Positions 5,558 to 5,839 of a stretch of 5,839 bases of DNA are shown piece by piece (position 1 is the first letter of the stretch; every line of letters begins with the position of its first letter). Source of the stretch: G039029935 sp039029935 (GTDB lineage: Bacteria; Chloroflexota; Anaerolineae; Caldilineales; Caldilineaceae). A model generated the notes under the pieces. It ran no database searches. It saw only the letters and a program-made list of their open reading frames with translations, and was not told where the DNA came from. Position numbers and translations under genes: made by a program. The stretch covers positions 1-5,839 of the forward strand of contig JBCCFC010000904.1 in NCBI GenBank assembly GCA_039029935.1, given 5' to 3'.

Positions 5558-5839
5558 AATTGCCACGAATGGCGTTGAGAAGATTCTTTTTGGTGATCAC
5601 ACCCACAGGCTGATCATGCTCGGTGATGATGAGCGGGGCATCCGTATCCGCCGCAACGTCAATCAGTTGATCCAGATTGGCGGTGAGCGGCACGGACGGT
5701 GAACCTGTTAGGTCAAGGGCATCGGGCAATGCCTTATACGCGTCGATGGGCTGCATCACGGTTTCCGCATGAACCAGACCCAAGCGCGAGATGCCCTGTA
5801 CAAAATCGGCCACATAGTCATCTTTGGGGTTGGTGACAA
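5556..5839 (-). CDS. Glycine betaine/choline ABC transporter ATP-binding subunit, C-terminal fragment (ProV/OpuAA/ChoV family)
   Basis: Only the last 93 codons are in the window; the 5' part, with the Walker motifs, lies beyond base 5839. The frame stays open to the edge, so the GTG at 5813 is an internal valine and not a start. The visible part begins VTNPKDDYVADFVQGISRLG, which matches the stretch linking the nucleotide-binding domain to the regulatory tail in ProV, OpuAA and ChoV (NPxxDYVxxF). A degenerate 'AETVMQP' follows, then one CBS-like half ending APLIITEHDQPVGVITKK. E. coli ProV has two CBS motifs after this point and a longer tail of about 130 residues, so this tail is shortened and more like ChoV-type choline transporters. 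Family role: energises import of quaternary amines across the cytoplasmic membrane; the CBS tail senses ionic strength in OpuA. The stop codon is 8 bp before the sulfatase start, so they are probably cotranscribed. Substrate (choline, glycine betaine, proline betaine or choline-O-sulfate) cannot be told from this fragment. Confidence 0.85.
   Translation of the reverse strand, partial: VTNPKDDYVADFVQGISRLGLVHAETVMQPIDAYKALPDALDLTGSPSVPLTANLDQLIDVAADTDAPLIITEHDQPVGVITKKNLLNAIRGN

Overview
The window holds five genes, all on the minus strand and reading from high to low coordinates. They form one tightly packed bacterial locus for uptake and breakdown of quaternary amines (betaines). In transcription order they are: (1) the C-terminal end of a ProV/OpuAA/ChoV-type ABC transporter ATPase for glycine betaine or choline (5556-5839, cut by the window edge); (2) a choline-sulfatase, betC (4042-5547); (3) an enolase-superfamily enzyme very close to hydroxyproline-betaine/proline-betaine 2-epimerase, hpbD (2910-4016); (4) a tandem two-domain SnoaL/NTF2-like protein of unknown function (1713-2753); and (5) a non-pyrrolysine member of the trimethylamine/betaine methyltransferase (MttB) family (152-1720).

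Spacing supports cotranscription. There are 8 bp between genes 1 and 2, 25 bp between genes 2 and 3, and an 8-bp overlap between genes 4 and 5. The only real gap is the 156 bp between genes 3 and 4 (2754-2909). It is AT-rich, carries a perfect 16-bp stem hairpin and a 13-bp tandem repeat, and is where differential expression could be set. The last 151 bp (1-151) lie downstream of the operon and contain an imperfect REP-like inverted repeat, with no gene that I can support.

Proposed logic (inference): the ABC system imports choline, choline-O-sulfate, glycine betaine and/or proline betaines. The cytoplasmic sulfatase frees choline from choline-O-sulfate. HpbD inverts C2 of (hydroxy)proline betaine. 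The MttB-family enzyme would remove an N-methyl group from a betaine to a corrinoid protein encoded elsewhere. The paired SnoaL protein may act on or bind a pathway intermediate. The unusual point is that the characterised HpbD pathways demethylate with Rieske-type oxygenases, whereas here the linked demethylation candidate is a corrinoid-type methyltransferase.

Organism: bacterial, base composition roughly balanced to slightly GC-rich by eye (not computed), Shine-Dalgarno led genes. The gene set fits a betaine-eating heterotroph, for example marine or host-associated Alphaproteobacteria or Chloroflexota such as the SAR202 group. Nothing in the window fixes the phylum. No RNA genes, insertion sequences or CRISPR arrays were seen.
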